NCBI GenBank assembly: GCA_036381495.1
Contig: DASVCS010000054.1
Span: forward strand, 27,619-91,618
DNA from: DASVCS01 sp036381495
GTDB lineage: Bacteria; Gemmatimonadota; Gemmatimonadetes; Longimicrobiales; RSA9
Length of the DNA stretch: 64,000 nucleotides
Direction: 5' to 3'
The position numbers and the translations under genes were made by a program. Each line of letters starts with the position of its first letter. Within the stretch, counting starts at the first letter, position 1. Below the pieces are notes generated by a model, which was not told the origin of the DNA, did not search any database, and saw nothing but the letters and a program-made list of their open reading frames with translations. Of this stretch, positions 17,508-26,955 are shown in pieces.

Positions 17508-18218
17508 ATGGCAAAAGAACGCCGGATCCGAATCCATCCCGCAGCGGCGCTGGCGTGGGCGCTCTTCCTGGCGGCACTGGTCCTCGGGCCGCGGCTGGTG
17601 CCGGATGAGGCGACGCTGCGTGCGGCACTCGCGGAGCTCGGGCCGCTGGCGCCGCTCGCATTCGTCGTCGCCGAGGTCGTGCAGGTCGTGGTGATCCCGA
17701 TCCCCGGGCAGCCGATCGAGATCCCGGGCGGTTACCTGTTCGGGTTGGTCCCCGGGATCGCGCTGGCGTCCGCGGGTGCGGTGGCGGGCTCCTGGGCCGC
17801 GTTCATGATCGGCCGGCGCTATGGCCGCCCGTGGGTCGAGACTCGCGTCGATGCGCGCACCCTCGCTCGTTTCGAGGACTGGCTCGGCCGCGGGCACCGG
17901 GTCGACTGGATCGTGTTCTGGCTCATGATGATCCCGTCCTTCCCCCGCGATCCGCTCTGCTACCTGGCCGGTCTGACGCCGCTGCGCCCGAGCCGCTTCG
18001 CGCTGATCGCCGCGATCGGGCGCCCGGTCGGGCTGGCGCCGTGGGTCGCGCTCGGCGCGGGTGGTGTGGCGCTCGGCATCGAGTTCCAGCTCTGGCTCGC
18101 GGCCGCGGCGGGCGTGGCCTGGCTCCTGCACGAGGCCGTGAGCCGGCTGCGGCGGTCGCGCCGCCATCGTCCATCCCGGATCCTGTCCCACCCTTCCGAC
18201 GGAGACGCAGATGCGTAA
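17508..18218 (+). CDS. VTT/TVP38-TMEM64 (DedA-like) membrane protein
   Basis: A 236-residue integral membrane protein of the SNARE-associated/VTT superfamily, many members of which are lipid scramblases or flippases. The diagnostic core is VIPIPGQPIEIPGGYLFGLVPG followed by GSWAAFMIGRRYGRP, and the re-entrant-loop region MMIPSFPRDPLCYLAGLTPL. Start ATG 17508 lies just after GGAGGGA; an in-frame ATG at 17481 is an alternative. The stop overlaps the radical SAM start by 8 bp, so the two are translationally coupled. Confidence 0.85.
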   Translation: MAKERRIRIHPAAALAWALFLAALVLGPRLVPDEATLRAALAELGPLAPLAFVVAEVVQVVVIPIPGQPIEIPGGYLFGLVPGIALASAGAVAGSWAAFMIGRRYGRPWVETRVDARTLARFEDWLGRGHRVDWIVFWLMMIPSFPRDPLCYLAGLTPLRPSRFALIAAIGRPVGLAPWVALGAGGVALGIEFQLWLAAAAGVAWLLHEAVSRLRRSRRHRPSRILSHPSDGDADA

Positions 18219-19212
18219 GCTCGCCACTTTGCGGCGCCTGTTCGATGATCGCGCGCTCTATTGCCAGTTGATCGTGACCCGGCGCTGCAACCTGGCGTGC
18301 GGCTACTGCAACGAGTTCGATCAGGTGTCGAAGCCCGTGCCGTACGACGAGCTCGTCCGCCGGATGGACCACCTGACGGATGTGCTCGGCGTGACGATCA
18401 TGGACTTCCTCGGCGGTGAGCCGCTGCTGCATCCGCGGATCGCCGACCTCGTGGCGCACGCCCGGCGGAAGGGTTGCTGGACGAACATCATCACGAACGG
18501 GTTGCTGCTCAGCGAACGAATGGTCCGTTCACTGAACGAGGCGGGGCTCGATTCGATGTGCGTCTCGATCGACCGGATCAACCCCACGGACTTCACGCAC
18601 AAGGGGCTGCGCCCGTTGCGCAGGAAGTTGCGGGCCTTGCGCGAGCACGCCACGTTCCAGGTCGAGACCAACACGGTCCTCTGCGAGGAGACGCTGGACG
18701 AGTTCGAGACGCTCGTCCTCGAGCTGAAGCGCCTCGGCTTCCCGGTCCGTTGCGGCGTTCGGCATTACGAGGGGCGCATGACGCTGAACGGGCGGCTGCG
18801 CGAGAAGCTCGAATGGTTCCACGCGCATTTCCGACACTGGCGGATCGCGCCGATGATGGAGCTCCACCGCGCGCGGATGGACGGCGAGTCGCCCGAGTGG
18901 AAGTGCACGGGCGGCTACAAGTTCCTCTACGTCGACGAGTTCGGCACGGTGAAGGCCTGTTCCCAGGTCTCGCTCCGCGCACCGCGCAACGTGCTCGAAA
19001 TGACCCCGGCCGACCTGAAAGCGAACGACTATCACAAGCCGTGCGAAAAGGATTGTGGCGTGAGTTGCGTCATCCAGACGTCACTCATCACGGCGAATCC
19101 GGTCGGCTACGCGCGCCGCTGCGCCCGGCATCTCATGGCCACGCGCGGCCAGGGCGCGGCGTACGGCGGGATGCGCCGGGCATCGTCCACGCGAGCGGAG
19201 GTCGGAAAATGA
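18211..19212 (+). CDS. radical SAM protein with C-terminal Cys-rich region
   Basis: A 333-residue radical SAM enzyme. The [4Fe-4S]-binding motif is CNLACGYC (CxxxCxxC, residues about 26-33), followed by the SAM-binding FLGGEPLLHP and TNIITNGLLLS. The C-terminal part has Cys residues in ACSQVSL and CEKDCGVSC, arranged like a SPASM/twitch-type auxiliary cluster site. Members act on peptides, lipids or cofactors. It overlaps both neighbours (VTT protein by 8 bp, secreted protein by 4 bp), so the operon points to an envelope-related modification. Substrate unknown. Confidence 0.85.
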   Translation: MRKLATLRRLFDDRALYCQLIVTRRCNLACGYCNEFDQVSKPVPYDELVRRMDHLTDVLGVTIMDFLGGEPLLHPRIADLVAHARRKGCWTNIITNGLLLSERMVRSLNEAGLDSMCVSIDRINPTDFTHKGLRPLRRKLRALREHATFQVETNTVLCEETLDEFETLVLELKRLGFPVRCGVRHYEGRMTLNGRLREKLEWFHAHFRHWRIAPMMELHRARMDGESPEWKCTGGYKFLYVDEFGTVKACSQVSLRAPRNVLEMTPADLKANDYHKPCEKDCGVSCVIQTSLITANPVGYARRCARHLMATRGQGAAYGGMRRASSTRAEVGK

Positions 19213-20417
19213 GTACCCGCGAGCGAAAATGCGCGGCCGGCTGGCGGCCGCTCCTCGCAGCGGTCGTCATGGCGTGCGCTTTGGCGCCCGGACCCGCGTT
19301 TTCGCAGGTGGCCGCCGCCGATACCGCCGCGATCATCTACGACGTCGCCCGTCGTCTCGAAGCCGAGGGTCGCGCCGAACTCGCGGCCGCGTTGTACGAG
19401 CGGATCCTCGCGCGTTATGCCGGTACGGCGGCCGCCCAGGCGGCGGACGCGCGTCTGGGCGCGCTGCGCGATCGGCGCCTCGAGCGAGGCGGGCAGGTCG
19501 AGCTGATGGTCTGGGGAACGGCCTACGGCCTCTGGCTGGGCGCCGCGGTACCGGCGATGCTCGGCGAGGACCGACCCGAGCCGTACGGGCTGGGGCTGCT
19601 GACCGGCGGACCGATCGGGTTCCTCGCGGCGCGGAGCTACGCGCGCAGCCACTCGCTCTCGGTCGGGCAGGCGCGCGCCATCACTTTCGGCGGCACCTGG
19701 GGGACGTGGCAGGGCTACGGCTGGCGCGAGGTGCTGGACATCGGCCGACGCGTCGACAGGAACTGCACGGACAGCGTGCCGCAGGAGTGCTTCGAGATCA
19801 TCGAGGAGTCGACGTCGGCGCCCTTCACGGCCGCCGTCCTCGGCGGTCTGGCCGGAATGGGCATCGGCACGATCATCGCGCGCTCGCACGAGATCTCGCC
19901 CGGCGTCGCCACGGCCGTCAACTCCGGCGCGGTGTGGGGCGTCTGGTTCGGCTTCACGCTCGGGGAGCTTGCCGATGCCGAAGGCGATGCTCTGCTCGGC
20001 ACCACGCTCGCCGCCGGCGATGCGGCGCTCGTCGCCATGGCCCTCCTCGCGCCCCGCTGGAATCCGAGCCGCGCGCGGGTGCGTCTGGTGAGCATCGCGG
20101 GCGTCGCCGGCGCGCTCGGCGGTCTCGGGCTGGACCTGCTGGGCGAGGTGGACGATGAGGACATCGCCATCCTCCTCCCCATGCTCGGCAGCGTGGCCGG
20201 ACTCTGGCTGGGCAGCTACTGGACCCGCGACCGCGAGGATGCCCACCCCGGCGCGGAACCGGGCGAATCCGGCGGACCGGCCGGCGCACTCCTCGAAGTC
20301 CGCGGCGGAAGAGCCGTCTGGGGCCTACCGCTGCCGATGCCCGCACGTCTGCGCGGACCGCGCCCCACGGAATGGGAGCCGGGCGTGCGGCTCATGCTCA
20401 TCGCCGCGCGGTTCTAG
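19209..20417 (+). CDS. secreted/membrane hypothetical protein of radical SAM operon
   Basis: A 402-residue protein starting at an ATGA overlap with the radical SAM gene. It has a signal peptide (cut after PAFSQ, about residue 33), a TPR-like helical hairpin (IIYDVARRLEAEGRAELAAALYERILARY) and then seven or more Gly/Ala-rich amphipathic or membrane segments such as GTAYGLWLGAAVPAML and GGTWGTWQGYGW. This architecture resembles an uncharacterised family of bacterial envelope proteins. Two Cys (CTDSVPQEC) could form a disulfide. It is a candidate partner or substrate of the radical SAM enzyme, by context only. Confidence 0.65.
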   Translation: MSTRERKCAAGWRPLLAAVVMACALAPGPAFSQVAAADTAAIIYDVARRLEAEGRAELAAALYERILARYAGTAAAQAADARLGALRDRRLERGGQVELMVWGTAYGLWLGAAVPAMLGEDRPEPYGLGLLTGGPIGFLAARSYARSHSLSVGQARAITFGGTWGTWQGYGWREVLDIGRRVDRNCTDSVPQECFEIIEESTSAPFTAAVLGGLAGMGIGTIIARSHEISPGVATAVNSGAVWGVWFGFTLGELADAEGDALLGTTLAAGDAALVAMALLAPRWNPSRARVRLVSIAGVAGALGGLGLDLLGEVDDEDIAILLPMLGSVAGLWLGSYWTRDREDAHPGAEPGESGGPAGALLEVRGGRAVWGLPLPMPARLRGPRPTEWEPGVRLMLIAARF

Positions 20418-20419
20418 TT

Positions 20420-20944
20420 TCACTGCATCCGGCGCTTCAACTCCTCGAGCCGTTCCGCCGCGGCGCGCTCGCGGGCGTCCTGGTCGAGGCGCTGGAATTC
20501 GCGTTCCGCAGGATCCTCCAGGGGATCATCGGCGGTGTGGGAGCCCGCGGCGGGATCGAGCGCTTCGAGCTGGGCCGCCATCTCGCGCAGGTCGCTCTCC
20601 CGAAGCGCCTGTTCCGCTTCGAGTGCCTGCACTTTCTGTTCTGCGACCGCGGCGCGTTCCGCGTGCCGGGCCGCGAAGTCGGCCGCGATGCGCGCCGTTT
20701 CGATGTCGTCGATGTCGCGGGCGAGCGCCTCGCGGCGGCGGCAGATCCGTTCGGCTTCGCGTTCCTCGGCGAGCTGGTGCCGAGCGCGCGCGAGTTCGGC
20801 CTCCGCGCGTCGGGCCTCGGCGCGCGCCCGTCGCAGCTCGCGCAGCATCGCGGCCGCGCGTTCTTCTCCCTCCGCGCCGGCGCGCAGTTCGCGCCAGAAG
20901 TTCTCCACTGCATCTCTCCACGCCTGCTTCCACGTCTCGATCAT
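20420..20944 (-). CDS. coiled-coil protein, PspA-like composition
   Basis: A 174-residue, almost entirely helical protein: long heptad stretches rich in Ala, Arg and Glu cover residues 5-120, and the C-terminus ends RLEELKRRMQ. The helical hairpin and composition recall PspA/IM30 membrane-stress proteins, but no diagnostic PspA motif is present. Start ATG 20944. It is convergent with the secreted-protein gene (2-bp gap) and divergent from the nucleotidyltransferase. Confidence 0.65.
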   Translation of the reverse strand: MIETWKQAWRDAVENFWRELRAGAEGEERAAAMLRELRRARAEARRAEAELARARHQLAEEREAERICRRREALARDIDDIETARIAADFAARHAERAAVAEQKVQALEAEQALRESDLREMAAQLEALDPAAGSHTADDPLEDPAEREFQRLDQDARERAAAERLEELKRRMQ

Positions 20945-21103
20945 GATGGCAAGCTAACGCGAAGCGCGTCAGGGCGGTAGCACGGCCCGATCTTTGCGCC
21001 CTTCCGCGCCCGGCGGCCGGATGGATCCGTGTTACGCACCGCTCCGCCGGACGCCCGGCGGCCGGCCGACAAGAGACGACGCGCGGGTTCCGAGATAGAT
21101 GAC

Positions 21104-21994
21104 ATGAGCAGACCCCCCTCCGGCACGCTCTCACCCGAGATGGCGCATCTCACGCGGGAGGAGTTGAAGTCGCTGACCCACGGCGAGTTCTGGATCCCGG
21201 AAGCCGAGCGCGCGGTCTACCAGCTCGCGCTGCGTACACTGAACCGGGTCGGGATCCCGTACGTGGTGAGCGGCCTGTACGCCATCTACGAGTACACCGG
21301 CATCTACCGTCAGACCAAGGACCTGGACCTGCTGCTCGAGCCGGTCCACGTGGTCGCGGCGGCGCAGGCGCTCCGCGAGATGGGCTTCCACACACGCCTC
21401 GAGCAGGCCCACTGGATCGCCAAGGCCATCAAGGATGAAGCCGTCATCGACGTGATCTTCGGGATGGGTAACGGCCTCCACCTCATCGACGACGGCTGGT
21501 TCCAACATTCGCGCGCCGGCATCCTGGCCGCCACACCCGTGCGCGTCGCGGCGCCGGAAGAGTTGATCTGGCACCGGCTCTTCGTCTCCGAACGGCACCG
21601 CTCCGACATGGCCGACATCGTGCACCTCTTCCTCAGCCGCGGCGACGAGATCGACTGGGAGCGCCTGCTCCGCCGCGTCGGCGAGCACTGGCGCCTGTTG
21701 CTCGCGCAGCTCCACCTCTTCGACTACGTCTATCCGGGGCATCGGCGGCGCGTCCCCACGTGGGTGCGCGAGGACCTCTACGAACGCGCCTACGAGGAGA
21801 TCGAGTCCGAGGGCGACCCCGGCGTCTGCCGCGGCACCCTCATCTCGCGCTTCTCGTTCGCGATCGACGTCAACGAGTGGGGGTTCCGCGACCTCCGCAC
21901 CCAGGCGGTCAGCGCGATCCGGGCACTCCCCATCATCCGCGAGATCCGCGACAGCGACGTCTGGGATGGCGAGCGCCACGTGGGAAGGAGCTGA
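21104..21994 (+). CDS. nucleotidyltransferase-fold protein (MNT/AbiEii-like)
   Basis: A 296-residue protein whose N-terminal third has a minimal nucleotidyltransferase look: GIPYVVSGLYAIYEYTGIYRQTKDLDLLLEP, with the GG/GS-type glycine turn replaced by SGLYA and the catalytic DLDLLL acidic pair, followed by VIDVIFGMGNG. Such proteins include antitoxin partners and uncharacterised stand-alone enzymes. The stop overlaps the ATG of the metallophosphoesterase (TGATG at 21992-21996), implying a two-gene operon acting on the same substrate. Whether AMP transfer still occurs is uncertain. Confidence 0.7.
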   Translation: MSRPPSGTLSPEMAHLTREELKSLTHGEFWIPEAERAVYQLALRTLNRVGIPYVVSGLYAIYEYTGIYRQTKDLDLLLEPVHVVAAAQALREMGFHTRLEQAHWIAKAIKDEAVIDVIFGMGNGLHLIDDGWFQHSRAGILAATPVRVAAPEELIWHRLFVSERHRSDMADIVHLFLSRGDEIDWERLLRRVGEHWRLLLAQLHLFDYVYPGHRRRVPTWVREDLYERAYEEIESEGDPGVCRGTLISRFSFAIDVNEWGFRDLRTQAVSAIRALPIIREIRDSDVWDGERHVGRS

Positions 21995-22740
21995 TGGCCG
22001 CGGACCGAGTCATCCGTATCGCGGCCGTCGGCGATCTGCACTTCGACCATGATGCCCGGGGCTCGCTCGTCAAGCTCTTCGCGAAGATCAACCAGAATGC
22101 CGATATCCTGGCCCTCTGCGGCGATCTCACCACGCACGGCCGCGTCGACCAGATGCGCGCCTGCGTCGAGGAGATGAGCCCCGTCGAGATCCCGATCGTC
22201 GCCGTGCTCGGCAACCACGACCACGAAGCCGAGGCCGTCGCCGAGATCTCCGATGTGCTGCGGCAACGAGGCATCCACGTCCTCGACGGCGAACAGGTCG
22301 TCATCCAGGGGATCGGCTTCGTCGGCATCAAAGGCTTCATCGGCGGATTCGGCCGCGGCACGCTGGCTCCGTTCGGCGAGCCGCTCATCAAGGCCGTCGT
22401 TCAGCACGCCCTCGATGAGGCGCTCAAGCTCGAGAACGCACTCCGCACGCTGACTACGGACACCCGCGTCGTCCTCATGCACTACGCGCCCATCATGGAG
22501 ACCCTGACCGGCGAGCCCGAGATGCTCTACCCGTTCCTGGGCTCCTCGCGACTCCTCACGCCCATCGACACGCACGGCGCGACCGTCGTCTTCCACGGCC
22601 ACGCCCACGCCGGCACGCTCGAAGCACTGACCCCCGGCGGCGTCCCCGTCTACAACGTCGCCATGCCGCTCCTCCAGAGCCACGGCCGGAGCTTCCACCT
22701 GTGGGAGACGCGCGCGCCCGAACGCAGGAAGGAGGGCTAG
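21994..22740 (+). CDS. metallophosphoesterase (calcineurin-like)
   Basis: A 248-residue binuclear metal phosphoesterase with all family motifs: GDLHF (Asp14, His16), LCGDLTTHG, LGNHDHE, VVLMHYAPI and VVFHGHAHAG. It therefore should be an active phosphodiesterase or phosphatase. It is translationally coupled to the nucleotidyltransferase-fold gene, so the two may add and remove a nucleotide on a common target; this is inference from context. Confidence 0.88.
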   Translation: MAADRVIRIAAVGDLHFDHDARGSLVKLFAKINQNADILALCGDLTTHGRVDQMRACVEEMSPVEIPIVAVLGNHDHEAEAVAEISDVLRQRGIHVLDGEQVVIQGIGFVGIKGFIGGFGRGTLAPFGEPLIKAVVQHALDEALKLENALRTLTTDTRVVLMHYAPIMETLTGEPEMLYPFLGSSRLLTPIDTHGATVVFHGHAHAGTLEALTPGGVPVYNVAMPLLQSHGRSFHLWETRAPERRKEG

Positions 22741-22965
22741 GCTCCGGACCCGACCCCCGACCTGGTCCCGGGGCTAGAGCTGGGGCGGCGCGCGCGGCGA
22801 CAGACGGGTGGCCCGTTTCCATCGCCATCCCGGGGGCTCCCGCCAAGCGCCCCATGAAACCACACCACCACGGCGCCCGTACGTTCGCCCATCCAGCGCG
22901 CCTCGCGCGTATCGACTTCCCGGCCGCGCCCACCCGGGCGGCCACACGCAGAGCGGAGTCCGAGC

Positions 22966-24060
22966 ATGAAGGCACGTACGAAGCTGATCATCGCCGTGGT
23001 CGTGGCCGTTCCGGCCATCGGCTTCGGCGTCTCCATGGCATCGAACGGCGATACCGGCGAAAACGCCCGACCCACCGTCGAGGTCGGCCGCGCCGACCTG
23101 GTCGACAAGGCCCTCGCCGTGGGCACCATCGAGCCCGAAGTCCAGATCAGCGTGAAATCCCAGGTCTCCGGCGTGATCCAGCGGCGCTTCGCCGAGCCCG
23201 GCGACTTCGTCCGCGCCGGCGACCCACTCCTCGAGATCAAGCCGGACCCGACACCGCTCGAACTGGTCGAGGCCCGCCGTCAGATCGAACTCCGCCAGCT
23301 CGAACTCGATAACGCGCGCCGCGACCTCGAGCGCAAACGCGCGCTCCTCGACCGCGAACTCCTCTCGCAGCAGGCATTCGACGACGCACAGCGGGCATTC
23401 GCCGAGGCGGAACTCCAGCTCCGGATCGCGCGCGAACGACTCGCACTCCTCGAGCGCGGCCGCGTCACCATCGCCGACCACGCGATCGAGAGCGTCGTCA
23501 AGTCGCCGATCGATGGCTTCATCCTCGAACAGATGGTCGACATCGGCGATCCCGTCGTCCCACTCAGCACGTACCAGGAGGGGACCGTCCTCATGACCAT
23601 GGCGGACATGAAGGACCTGATCTTTCGTGGAACCGTCGACGAGATCGATGTCGGCCGGCTGCGCGAGGGGATGGCGGCCGAGATCAAGATCGGCGCGCTC
23701 CCGGATGCGAAGATCAGCGGCGTCGTGGACAAGATCTCGCTCAAGGCGCGGAAGGACGAGAATGCGACGACGTTTCCGGTCGAGATCCGGCTGACGGAGA
23801 CCGGCGGGGTGACGCTGCGCGCCGGGTATTCGGCGAACGCGGAGATCATCATCGAGCAGCGCGACAGTGTGCTGGTCGTCCCGGAGCGGGTCGTGACGTT
23901 CGAGGGTGACAGCGCGTGGGTGGATGTCCTGCTCCCGGACGGCACGACGGAGCGGCGCACGATCGAGACGGGTCTCAGCGATGCGATTCGCGTCGAAGTG
24001 CTCTCCGGCCTGCGCGAAGGCGAGCGGGTCCTCGAGAAGCCGGTGAAGGACATCGGTTAG
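22966..24060 (+). CDS. HlyD/MacA-type periplasmic adaptor (membrane fusion protein)
   Basis: A 364-residue adaptor anchored by an N-terminal helix (TKLIIAVVVAVPAIGFGVSMA). The first half of the lipoyl domain is VKSQVSGVIQRRFAEPGDFVRAGDPLLEIKP, followed by an alpha-hairpin (about 85-165) and the second lipoyl half SPIDGFILEQMVDIGDPV, then beta-barrel and membrane-proximal domains. It bridges an inner-membrane ABC permease to an outer-membrane channel. It is 7 bp upstream of a MacB-type permease. Confidence 0.9.
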   Translation: MKARTKLIIAVVVAVPAIGFGVSMASNGDTGENARPTVEVGRADLVDKALAVGTIEPEVQISVKSQVSGVIQRRFAEPGDFVRAGDPLLEIKPDPTPLELVEARRQIELRQLELDNARRDLERKRALLDRELLSQQAFDDAQRAFAEAELQLRIARERLALLERGRVTIADHAIESVVKSPIDGFILEQMVDIGDPVVPLSTYQEGTVLMTMADMKDLIFRGTVDEIDVGRLREGMAAEIKIGALPDAKISGVVDKISLKARKDENATTFPVEIRLTETGGVTLRAGYSANAEIIIEQRDSVLVVPERVVTFEGDSAWVDVLLPDGTTERRTIETGLSDAIRVEVLSGLREGERVLEKPVKDIG

Positions 24061-24067
24061 CGCGGCC

Positions 24068-25297
24068 ATGCGAATGCTCGCCACGCTCCAACAGTTCGCC
24101 GACGACCTGCGCAACCAGCGGCTGCGGACCACACTGACCATCCTGGGCATTGCCTGGGGCACGGTCGCCGTCGTCGTGCTCCTGGCGTTCGGCGTGGGAC
24201 TCGCGCGGCAGATGAAGAAGAACGCGCGCGGCATCGGCGATGGCATCGTCATCGTCTTCCCCGGTCGGACGACCAAGCCGTGGGCCGGTTTCGGCGACGG
24301 TCGCGCGATCCGCTTCATCGAATCCGACATCGCGCTGCTCGAGCGGGAGATCCCCGAGATCGCGCAGATCAGCCCCGAGTACGGACGGCGTGCGCCGGCG
24401 CGGCGCGGCACGGCGGCGACCAGCCCCTACGTCACGGGGATCTACCCGGTGTACGGCGAGATGCGGAACATCATCCCGGAGCCGGGCGGCCGGTTCATCG
24501 ACGCATTGGACCTGGCGCACCGGCGCCGTGTCGCGGTGCTCGGCGACGAGGTCAAGCGGCTGCTCTTCGGCGATGAAGACGCCGTCGGCAAGGAATTCAT
24601 GCTCGGCGGCTCGCCGTTCCTCGTGATCGGCGTGATGCGCGAGAAGACGCAGAACTCGTCGTACAACACGCGCGACGAGAACCGGGTCTTCATCCCTTCG
24701 AGCACGTACGCCTCGCTCTTCGGCGAGCGGTACCTCTCGAACATCATCTACCGGCCGACCGACCCGCGACAAGCGACCGCGGCGCGCCGCCGGCTCTACG
24801 AGGTGCTCGGCCGCCGCTACACCTTCGACCCGACCGACAAGGACGCGCTCGGCGTCTGGGACACGGCCGAAGGGATGAAGCTGTTCACCTACCTGTTCCT
24901 GGGTTTCAACATCTTTCTCGGCGTGGTCGGCAGCTTCACGCTCATCGTCGGCGGGATCGGCGTGGCGAACATCATGTACGTCGTCGTGCGCGAGCGCACG
25001 CGCGAGATCGGCATCAAGCGCTCGATCGGCGCGCGCAAACGGGACATCCTGTTCCAGTTCTTCCTGGAAACGGCCGTCATCGTCGCGGCCGGCGCGGTGC
25101 TCGGCTTCCTGATCTCCATCGGGATCGTCGAGCTGACCGCGCTGCTGCCGATCCAGGAGTACGTCGGGACGGCCACGATCTCGCCCGCCGTGCTCACCGC
25201 CACCCTCGCGCTCCTCGCCGCCATCGCCTTCTTCGCCGGCCTGTTCCCGGCGAAGCGGGCCGCGAACCTGGATCCGGTGGAATGCCTGAGGTACTGA
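24068..25297 (+). CDS. MacB/FtsX-type ABC transporter permease
   Basis: A 409-residue permease with one N-terminal transmembrane helix (TTLTILGIAWGTVAVVVLLAFGVG), a large periplasmic MacB-core domain and three C-terminal helices in the FtsX arrangement, with the conserved ERTREIGIKRSIGARKRDI coupling segment and GLFPAKRAANLDPVECLRY at the end. It lacks the ATPase domain of full-length MacB. It shares about the same plan with the permease at 25601, suggesting a heterodimeric exporter. Confidence 0.9.
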   Translation: MRMLATLQQFADDLRNQRLRTTLTILGIAWGTVAVVVLLAFGVGLARQMKKNARGIGDGIVIVFPGRTTKPWAGFGDGRAIRFIESDIALLEREIPEIAQISPEYGRRAPARRGTAATSPYVTGIYPVYGEMRNIIPEPGGRFIDALDLAHRRRVAVLGDEVKRLLFGDEDAVGKEFMLGGSPFLVIGVMREKTQNSSYNTRDENRVFIPSSTYASLFGERYLSNIIYRPTDPRQATAARRRLYEVLGRRYTFDPTDKDALGVWDTAEGMKLFTYLFLGFNIFLGVVGSFTLIVGGIGVANIMYVVVRERTREIGIKRSIGARKRDILFQFFLETAVIVAAGAVLGFLISIGIVELTALLPIQEYVGTATISPAVLTATLALLAAIAFFAGLFPAKRAANLDPVECLRY

Positions 25298-25600
25298 TGG
25301 GAACTGACGGGAACGGGAGCGGGAGCGGGAACGTTTACGTTTACGGAATGAGAACGGCCGGGAGCGGGAGCGGCGGCTGCGCCGCCTGGAGCGGGAACGT
25401 TTACGTTTACGGGGAGCGGGCGGCCGGGAGCGGGATGGGGGACCGGCGGGAACGGGGAGCGGGCACGTTCGCGGGATCGGGATCGGGGTCGGGATCGGGA
25501 TCGCGGGAGAACGAGGCCGCGCCCGCGCACGCGCACGCGCACGAAGGGCCTGGGGACCGCCCAGCCCCAGCCCTAGCCCTAGCCCTAGCCCAATAGCGAC
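25298..25600. repeat. G-rich intergenic repeat cluster, copies 3 and 4, with CCCTAG tract
   Basis: This 303-bp gap between two permease genes holds two AACGTTTACGTTTACGG cores (about 25330-25345 and 25396-25411), each preceded by GGGAGCGGG-type tracts, one with the GCGGCGGCTGCGCCGCC hairpin also seen near 9760. GGGATCGGGGTCGGG runs follow, and at 25562-25591 there is a C-rich tract of CCCTAG repeats before the next start codon. No open reading frame or promoter is credible here. Confidence 0.75.
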
Positions 25601-26842
25601 ATGCTAAGGATCCTGCTCGAAGAGTTCTACGGCGATTTGAAGGCGCAGCGGACGCGGGCGTTCCTTACGATCTTCGCGATCACCTGGGGCACGATCGCGG
25701 TCGTGCTGCTGCTCGCGTTCGGCGAGGGGCTGAAGCGGATGGTGGTCGAGGGGATGATCGGCGCCGGCCAGCGTATGTTCATGGTCTATGGCGGAGAGAC
25801 CAGCATCGAGTTCGAGGGGCTGGCGAAGGGGCGTCGCATCCGGCTGACGGAGGCCGACCTGGAACTGATCCGGCGGTCGATCCCGGAGGTCGATCTGGTG
25901 AGTCCGTCGTACGGCCGTACCGCGACGCTCGAAGTCGGCGAGGTCCGTACGACCACGTTCATGGAAGGCGCCTACCCGGCGTTCGGCGCGATGCGGACCA
26001 TGGCGCCGGCGAGCGGCGGCCGTTTCCTGAACGCGCGCGATGTCGAGGAGCGGCGGCGCGTGGTGTTCCTCGGCGATTCGATCGCCTACCGGCTCTTCGG
26101 CGGTGCGCCGGCCGTCGGCCGGACGGTGATGATCGATGACCTGCCGTTCACGGTGGTCGGCACCATGCAGACCAAGTTCCAGACGAGCATGAATAACGGC
26201 CCGGACGCCGAGCGCGCGATCATCCCGGCATCGACGTTCCGCACGATCTACGGCAACCGCTACGTCAGCCACCTCCTGATCCGCCCGCGCAGCATCAACG
26301 AGGCCGCGCGCGTGAAACGCCGGCTGTACGAAGTGCTCGGTCGCCGCTACCGCTTCGACCCGGATGACGAGCGCGCACTCAGCATGTGGGACCTGATCGA
26401 GGCCGAGCGGATCAACCGCAACATCGGCCTGGGCATCCAGATCTTCCTGGGCGTGGTCGGCGGGCTGACGCTCCTCGTGGCCGGCGTGGGGGTCGCCAAC
26501 ATCATGTACGTCGTCGTGCGCGAGCGGACGCGCGAGATCGGCACGAAGCTCGCCGTCGGCGCCCGCAAGCGCCACATCATGGCGCAATTCATCTTCGAGG
26601 CCCTCACCATCGCCCTGACCGGCGGCGCCATCGGCCTCGCCGTCGCTACGGCCGCCGTCCTCGGCGTCGACAGCATGACGCCAGGCAACATGGCCATGGA
26701 GTTCCTCATGAATCCCAAGCTGTCGTGGCCGATCGGGCTCGGCACGGTCGCGATCCTGACCGCGATCGGCCTGGTCGCCGGTGTCTTCCCGGCTCGCAAG
26801 GCCGCGAGCGTGGATCCCGTCGAGTCGCTGCGGTACGAGTAG
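25601..26842 (+). CDS. MacB/FtsX-type ABC transporter permease
   Basis: A 413-residue paralogue of the upstream permease: N-terminal helix TIFAITWGTIAVVLLLAFGEG, periplasmic MacB-core domain, ERTREIGTKLAVGARKRHIM and a final VFPARKAASVDPVESLRYE. It begins after the G-rich cluster and has no ATPase domain. The two permeases probably pair with the HlyD-type adaptor and an ATPase encoded elsewhere. The substrate could be lipid, peptide or lipoprotein. Confidence 0.9.
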   Translation: MLRILLEEFYGDLKAQRTRAFLTIFAITWGTIAVVLLLAFGEGLKRMVVEGMIGAGQRMFMVYGGETSIEFEGLAKGRRIRLTEADLELIRRSIPEVDLVSPSYGRTATLEVGEVRTTTFMEGAYPAFGAMRTMAPASGGRFLNARDVEERRRVVFLGDSIAYRLFGGAPAVGRTVMIDDLPFTVVGTMQTKFQTSMNNGPDAERAIIPASTFRTIYGNRYVSHLLIRPRSINEAARVKRRLYEVLGRRYRFDPDDERALSMWDLIEAERINRNIGLGIQIFLGVVGGLTLLVAGVGVANIMYVVVRERTREIGTKLAVGARKRHIMAQFIFEALTIALTGGAIGLAVATAAVLGVDSMTPGNMAMEFLMNPKLSWPIGLGTVAILTAIGLVAGVFPARKAASVDPVESLRYE

Positions 26843-26955
26843 AGGCGCACCGTAGCTGCGGTCGGCCGCCTCGACCGCGGCACCCGTGGCGCGCGCCGCG
26901 CCATCCTGCCAGATTGGACGCGTATCACTGGACCATCCATCCCCGAGGTGCCGCG

